Assembly (NCBI RefSeq): GCF_905147365.1
Contig: NC_056428.1
Span: 12,430,001 to 12,494,000, forward strand
Direction: 5' to 3'
Source: Aricia agestis
Lineage: Eukaryota > Arthropoda > Insecta > Lepidoptera > Lycaenidae
DNA: 64,000 nt
The position numbers were made by a program, and so were the translations under genes. The notes below the pieces were generated by a model, which worked only from the letters and a program-made list of their open reading frames with translations, had not been told where the DNA came from and made no database searches. Every line of letters starts with the position of its first letter. Position 1 is the first letter of the stretch. Below, piece after piece: positions 59,301 to 64,000 of the stretch.

Positions 59301-60657
59301 GCTAGTCTACTTATCAGTGGCTCTTTTAGAGGGTTCTTTAGGGGATGCTGAAATTAAATGACGTGATAAATTGTAGATTACTTTTTGATGAATTGTAGAT
59401 TATTGTAATATATATCATCATTTATTATCATCATTGCATCATCATTTATTATCTATTGTGGTCTGGTGTTTCGGGTTATTCTAAATTAATTAAAATTGTT
59501 CGATCAAATTACAATATTATAGGTATGTCTGTGTGAAACAAATTAAATTAATATTATTGTTTTTAATAATTCATAGTGATAATGCTTATAATTAGAAATA
59601 ATTTTGTTTGAGACCTAGGAGTTTCAGTAATGATTTTACAGTGTTATGTTTCATATTATTATACAATGTCTATAATTATAATCAACTTAAGCCCCAATTT
59701 CACCAACGACCGTTAAAGTTAACGCTCGAATTAGTATCACGTTACCTCTTTCGTTTTTCTTATGAATGAAAGAGAAGACATGACATTTTAACAAGCTGTT
59801 AACACTAACAGAGGCCTATGCCACGAGGCACACCGAATTGCGTCATCTACTATAACACTAGATTAACCAAATGAAAAAGAAAATGTAACGCTTTTCGGAA
59901 ACAAAAAGGCTATAATATAACACTAACAGACGTTGGTGAAATTGGGGCTAAGTATAACATAAGTACCTATAACATAAGTTTATCATTTTTTGTGACGACT
60001 GACGACCTATTCTTCCGTGAGCCGAGGAAGTACCACACCCATCCGTTGGTGAGTTTACTGCAGCCCACTAGACTGTGTCAATAACTCAATACAGTTTACA
60101 AATACAATACTCAATGCGTATGTAAGTTGTAACACATTCTCAATTATTAATTCATTCTAATTTCTACGCGACATTTACATTTTGCACTCTAGTAACTTGT
60201 GCAAATTGTGTGGAAATCCGAATGTGTTTGAATTAATTTCTCGCTAGCATTGTAATTTAAGTTTTATTCGACCACGGCCACGCTATTGGAATAGCTACTT
60301 AGCTGAATTTTAACATAATATTATTTAGTTTCATTTAAATTATGAACATCTTTGCTAATTTAAGACTTTAAAAAGTGACTCCAAAACAGTATAAAGTACA
60401 GACAGTATAAAGAAAGAAGTACTTACATTTATAAATTAATTGGTGCTCAAGAGTACCCAATTATAATACGTTCGCAGTTTTAAACGAAAATTGTCAGGAA
60501 AATTGTTACATACCTCTTGATAGCAAATCATCTTGACTATTTTGAAGACTATAATAATCGCACTGATAACCCCAAAGGTTGTCACTCGGTAGGTTTTTAA
60601 CCGTTCGTGACCAAAATCATTTAATAGAGAGCAGTTTAGAGGACTGAGCAGCTCCAT
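56396..60657 (-). CDS. WS/DGAT-type O-acyltransferase, membrane-anchored
   Basis: Five exons on the minus strand, 60657-60514, 59347-58352, 57699-57502, 57179-57002 and 56547-56396, encode 555 residues. All junctions are GT-AG and in frame. Exon 1 has one hydrophobic segment (about residues 22-44) and exon 2 another (about 68-95, LLVILSLSLPWVILFFCVAI). IHHSVGDGVAL (from about residue 253) is the HHxxxDG active site of wax ester synthase/diacylglycerol acyltransferases. Exon 4 has FSNMPGPHGISIAGG, the conserved 'N.PGP....G' of the C-terminal domain, and exon 5 gives LGVTALCYGGVLRLAAMADS before a TGA. The family joins a fatty acyl-CoA to an alcohol or diacylglycerol at the ER membrane; the substrate cannot be told from sequence. 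Exon 1 is assigned by phase and its membrane segment, so it is less certain than exons 2-5. Introns hold a MITE and a GGTTCCG-family element. Confidence 0.9.
56874..56909. repeat. 15-bp hairpin in an acyltransferase intron
   Basis: AACCGTTCTGTTCTT and its complement flank a 6-nt loop, in the last intron. Upstream 56740-56830 resembles a degenerate MITE ('gcgaattttcaccgcgcgat'). Confidence 0.75.
57775..58290 (+). repeat. GGTTCCG/CTTGGCC-family element in acyltransferase intron 2
   Basis: It starts AGGGTTCCGTACCCAAAGGG, has CTGT-rich runs, 'ctgtaactcaagaaccgcta', 'gccgctataacaacaaatac', and ends 'tacggaacccttcgtgctcg' plus 'caactcgcacttga'. It is in antisense orientation to the gene. One of the most complete copies in the window. 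Confidence 0.8.
59691..59948. mobile_element. MITE with TAA target duplication, itself carrying an insertion
   Basis: Terminal GCCCCAATTTCACCAACG repeats with TAA at 59688-59690 and 59949-59951. It is the inverted relative of 8817-8956. It carries an extra segment (59813-59917) flanked by a 13-bp direct repeat. In acyltransferase intron 1. Confidence 0.85.
59813..59930. mobile_element. Small insertion with 13-bp target duplication
   Basis: TAACACTAACAGA occurs at 59800-59812 and again at 59918-59930. The 105 bp between are absent from the sister MITE at 8817. Unknown class; a tiny retroposed fragment is possible because of the long duplication. Confidence 0.75.
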
Positions 60658-61199
60658 TGTAGCTTGTATACTTCGCTTCAAAACGTAGAACTAACTGAAT
60701 AAATTTCTACTTCGACGTGAAAGAAACCTTAAAGTTGATCTAATTAGTAACGCTTATGTATATTTTTGTATGTATTTAAATGTTATAATAACTGTTACAT
60801 AATTATAGAACTAGTTTTGTTTAATTGAATTATTATTGTTAGTTTTGTTTAAATGGCTTATTAGTTATTAATCCTTTTTACCTAATGAAATAGAGGCTTC
60901 AACAATATCATCTCAGGTAAGTACACCCAGTGGCCAGTACCTACCCAATACCTATTATAGAGAAAATCAAATTATCCGTATATTCAGACACGTATAATGG
61001 TTTCCGTCATACCTTTTTAATTAACTCAGTTTTAGTAATGTCATCTACCGGTTTGTGTTTTTCCAATATAATGTTATAAATATAAGTTTACCTTTCTCCA
61101 GCTCTATAATTTAAAAATATTCAGCATCTAAAAGTTTTAAGAACTGAGAGAAAACTCAAAATGCACAAAAACAAGTAACAAGTTTATTACATATAATAA

Positions 61200-63932
61200 T
61201 TAATCTTTTACACTCTTCTCTACTTTCTGTCTCTTGATGAAGCACAGCACATTGATCCATATCATCGAAGCTGATGCCACGTAGACTACTCGTAGGTTGC
61301 TGGGTAGGAAGAAGAAGTTGATGGTCTGAGCCGGGATCCAGAAAGCCTGGTTCGCGAGGAATGTCTTCCAGTATTTCTCTTTAAGCTCCTCGAATACGTC
61401 TTCTTTTCGCTCAAGCACTCCTAACACTGGAATTGGGATTAGTTTTTGGTAACAGTTGGCACATTTTGTTTAAATAATTAATTATTTGTAGTGTGATTCC
61501 CATTTATTGCATACAGCTAGCGTCATCTGTCGGAAAATATAAGAGACGCTGGAACTAAAAAATAAAAATCCAATTGGCTGAAAAGTAAAAAGGTCATCGA
61601 AATCTTTTTCTCTCCGATCCAATTTTTTTATCTCATAAGGAATTTCTATTACGTGTTTATTAAATATAATATAACTTACATGTGTAGAAGGCAGCCAGCA
61701 GTGTGGGTGTCATGATGAACTGGTCTGAAGCTACTTTAGCAGCAACCGCCTTAACTGCAGTACCCACGAATTTTCTATCCAATAATTTGTACCTAGAAAC
61801 AAAGTAGAAAATGAATTTGTAAGTATTTTGTAGAGCAAAATTTAATGATTTCAATTTTTTTAATTAAATTATTCCAGGATTCTAAATGCATTCGTAAGTC
61901 GTTTGCTTACAATTATTATTATTTTATCTAAGAGGACTATTAAAAAGCGCTTTCTAATTTCTTACCAAAAATATAGAGTAGGGGCGTAGAGGCAGCTTCC
62001 GACCGTGACTATTCTTGCTGCCGATGCAAAATCATACTCTGGTTTTTCTGGCTGAAAACGGAAAATCATACTTTGGTTTTTCTGGCTGATATTATCTTGT
62101 TAAAAAATATGGAAAAATAACTACCTACTTTTATTAACAAATAAAAAAATACAAAAAGATCATGGCAGCGGTGGGATTCGAACCCACGCCTCCGAAGAGA
62201 CTGGTGCCTTAAACCAGCGCCTTAGACCGCTCGGCCACGCTACCGATGAACAATGTGCCGAATTTATTAATCGTTTAGGACGCATACATTAAAAATAGAC
62301 CAACATGAAAACAAAAGCTGAATCTTGACTTGCGCTAAAATATTATTAAGAGGGCGACTAACCCAAAAAATCAAACATCGTCCTTCTCTCTTCACACTCA
62401 CGCCCGTCTTTCATATGCCAGGTGAAAAAGGACGACGCGGATTCATCACCAAATTAGTTTTTTCTTAATAACTCGATAAATATGCAACATTTTAAAAATC
62501 CGCTCGGTCGATCTCTCAATAATAGAATTTTATACAATGTATTAAAATATTAACTTAGTTCAATGCACGGTTATGGCAATAAATGAAGAATTCGTGATAA
62601 TTAGATGCATCTTTGTGATTTTTTTGTATCGAGAAAATTTTAAGATATCGTGTTTTTGCTCAGATCAAATTCTCGGAAATATAATGTAGTATCTAATTTT
62701 AGAAAATGAAACAATTCGGGTTTTATTTTCAAGTATAAAAATGAATTATAAAATCGTCACTTTAGGGTTAGTCGCCCTCTTAAATTAATATCTTACGCGA
62801 ACGAAAAACTTTGTATCCTACGAATAATAAAATTTGTATCACTTTTGAAATTTTGCATTAAAGTTTTAATATTATGGTAAATGAGTTCACCATAATATTA
62901 AAACTATAATGCAAAATTAAGCGAGCTAATATTATTTTGGAATTATGCTTTTTAGGGACTCTACCATTTTTTATACTCCGGTCTAAATTGAGCAAAGTCT
63001 ACACGGCTACAATGCTACCAATTAAAATAAGTACCACATATTAACACCAATCACAATATAGTGTTTAACTAATAATTATAATAATAAGTAATAATTGCTA
63101 TAAATAATGCTAAAATATAAAACAAAGACTATATATAAAAAACTAAATCTAAGTCAGAGGCTGCGGGCAATGTACCCAAGAGGCTGGCAGCATTACCTCG
63201 CTGTATCGCAAGACTGATACGCTGGCCGAGGTAAGCGCCAGCTCTGGGATCGTTAGTTTTCTCAACCAGTCTTTGGGATAACTCTCTGAACATTTGTTAG
63301 GTACCAGGGCCCCACGGACCCAGGGTTTCAACCCCGAAAGGTACAAAAAAGTAATCATTCCCCAGTGCTTCATATTTTCTTCTTTTGTTTGTCTCTGCTT
63401 GTGCCGCCGCAGCTCCCGCTTTCCTTGTTGTGGCCGTCACATGTGACGCCGCTGGCGTGTCCAATCACAATAACTTATAGAGAAATAAATTGACACATTT
63501 AGTGGACTCACAAATCTTTCGTTCACTTTTGGAACAGAATTTTGTTCGTTACCAAACATTAAAGTTCTTTTAAAACTTTTAAACATTTACCAGTGACGAC
63601 CGCCAGAGAACCGCCAGCCGGGAAAGTGACATGCAGGGAGAGAGAGAGACTCACCGAGTACAGCCTGTTGAAGGTCTGCTGGGAGAGCTCGGCGGCGGTG
63701 TAGAAGGTGGCGTACACCGCCGTGTTGGTGACCACCGGCCGCCGCGCCAGTGACGACCGCCAGAGACCCGCCAGCCCGGAGAGAGAGAAAGACTCACCGA
63801 GTACAGCCTGTTGAAGGTCTGCTGGGAGAGCTCGGCGGCGGTGTAGAAGGTGGCGTACACCGCCGTGTTGGTGACCACCGGCCGCCGCGCCAGTGACGAC
63901 CGCCAGAAACTTGCCAGCCGGGAGAAGGCCAT
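61200..63932 (-). CDS. Mpv17l: Mpv17-like (Mpv17/PMP22 family) membrane protein
   Basis: Four exons on the minus strand, 63932-63798, 62051-61966, 61792-61680 and 61426-61200, give 186 residues, the usual size for this family. All splice sites are GT-AG and phases agree. The N-terminus MAFSRLASFWRSSLARRPVV followed by TNTAVYATFYTAAELSQQ is the family's 'RRP..TN' start and first membrane segment. SAARIVTVGSCLYAPTLYFW, ASDQFIMTPTLLAAFY and FWIPAQTINFFFLPSNLRVV are the next conserved segments; the last is the diagnostic 'W...Q.INF..P...R' signature. Members sit in the inner mitochondrial or peroxisomal membrane, with roles in channel activity or redox balance. The LLDRKFVG..ASDQ..FY pattern looks closest to Mpv17-like rather than Mpv17 itself. 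Exon 1 is GC-rich and tandemly repeated. Intron 1 holds a tRNA gene, a MITE and a LINE fragment. Confidence 0.92.
62028..62089. repeat. 34-bp tandem duplication across a splice acceptor
   Basis: 'aaatcatactctggtttttc' at 62028 and 'aaatcatactttggtttttc' at 62062. Each copy includes GGCTGA, that is TCAGCC on the minus strand, so the exon 2 acceptor of the Mpv17-like gene exists twice. Confidence 0.85.
62163..62244 (-). tRNA. tRNA-Leu (anticodon AAG)
   Basis: Acceptor stem GGTAGCG pairs with CGCTGCC (one T-G pair), discriminator A. The anticodon arm CTGGT-TTAAGGC-ACCAG gives anticodon AAG, reading CTT leucine codons. The A box (TGGCCGAGCGG) and B box (GGTTCGAATCC) are intact, and the variable arm CTCTTCGGAGG is long, as in Leu tRNAs. 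There is no intron and no encoded CCA. A minus-strand T5 terminator follows (A-run at 62153-62157). It lies in intron 1 of the Mpv17-like gene, same strand. It closely resembles eukaryotic tRNA-Leu(AAG) as I recall it, so it is probably functional. Confidence 0.97.
62350..62779. mobile_element. 430-bp MITE with TTAA target duplication
   Basis: 15-bp perfect terminal inverted repeats (GAGGGCGACTAACCC) flanked by TTAA at 62346-62349 and 62780-62783. TTAA targeting is typical of piggyBac-type elements, though the terminal bases differ from the classic ones. No coding capacity. In intron 1 of the Mpv17-like gene. Confidence 0.82.
62850..62917. repeat. Hairpin (TTTTGCATTAAAGTTTTAAT)
   Basis: 'aattttgcattaaagtttta' pairs with 'taaaactataatgcaaaatt' around a short loop; probably a small fold-back element. 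Confidence 0.75.
63150..63465 (-). pseudogene. LINE ORF2 C-terminal remnant with in-frame stop
   Basis: The minus-strand frame reads KYEALGNDYFFVPFGVETLG, then PWGPGT and a stop TAA. It continues QMFRELSQRLVEKTNDPRAG and AYLGQRISLAIQRGNAASLL. The 'VET.G.WGP..' and 'QRISLAIQRGNA' pattern is the C-terminal tail of a group of invertebrate non-LTR retrotransposons. It is broken and lies in intron 1 of the Mpv17-like gene on the same strand. Confidence 0.85.
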
Positions 63933-63935
63933 TCT
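63591..63935. repeat. 143/157-bp tandem repeat covering Mpv17-like exon 1
   Basis: 'cagtgacgaccgccag' recurs at 63591, 63748 and 63891. Each full unit holds most of exon 1 plus the donor GTGAGTC. Only the copy at 63798-63932 has the ATG. The copies differ mainly in the intronic part. Confidence 0.9.
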
Positions 63936-64000
63936 GAGAGAGAAAGACATATTAGGTAAGTACAGCTTTAACTCTTTAAGCAACACTGTATCAGTGCGTT

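Overview
This window is animal nuclear DNA, almost certainly from a moth or butterfly (Lepidoptera). It is AT-rich and holds small spliced exons far apart, with GT-AG introns full of transposable elements. The repeats are ones I associate with Lepidoptera: short Helitrons beginning near ATACTAATATTATAAA and ending in GCAACAGCTAG, an element family bounded by GGGTTCCGTA and CTTGGCC, tRNA-derived SINEs and many fold-back MITEs. There are no bacterial operons, CRISPR arrays or phage modules.

Layout. 1-9.9 kb: the first three coding exons (minus strand) of a secreted insect GH20 beta-N-acetylhexosaminidase, whose catalytic part lies beyond the left edge. 10-31 kb: no recognisable protein gene; a mosaic of Helitrons, SINEs, hAT-type and fold-back MITEs, and microsatellites. 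31.1-36.8 kb: a nearly full-length non-LTR retrotransposon (minus strand). Its ORF1 has a PHD-type finger, coiled coil and FP-like C-terminal domain; its ORF2 (endonuclease plus reverse transcriptase) is broken by a frameshift. 36.8-43.5 kb: layered repeats, including a 130-bp-class tandem array interrupted by a LINE tail with a 15-bp target duplication, and a fold-back element split by a complete Helitron. 44.1-52.3 kb: a five-exon MCRIP/FAM195 gene (plus strand) with a long 3'UTR; one intron carries two very large palindromes. 53.0-53.4 kb: a possible two-exon small gene of unknown function. 56.4-60.7 kb: a five-exon WS/DGAT-type acyltransferase gene (minus strand). 61.2-63.9 kb: a four-exon Mpv17-like membrane protein gene (minus strand) with a tRNA-Leu(AAG) gene in its first intron and a tandemly repeated first exon.

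The host genes look unrelated: glycan or chitin hydrolysis, a corepressor-interacting protein, lipid esterification, and an organelle membrane protein. I see no sign that they form a cluster or a new system. The most informative content is the transposon biology: exact pre-insertion sites can be read because elements landed inside other repeats, and long perfect palindromes sit in introns. I could run no searches, so family names come from motifs and remembered family features.
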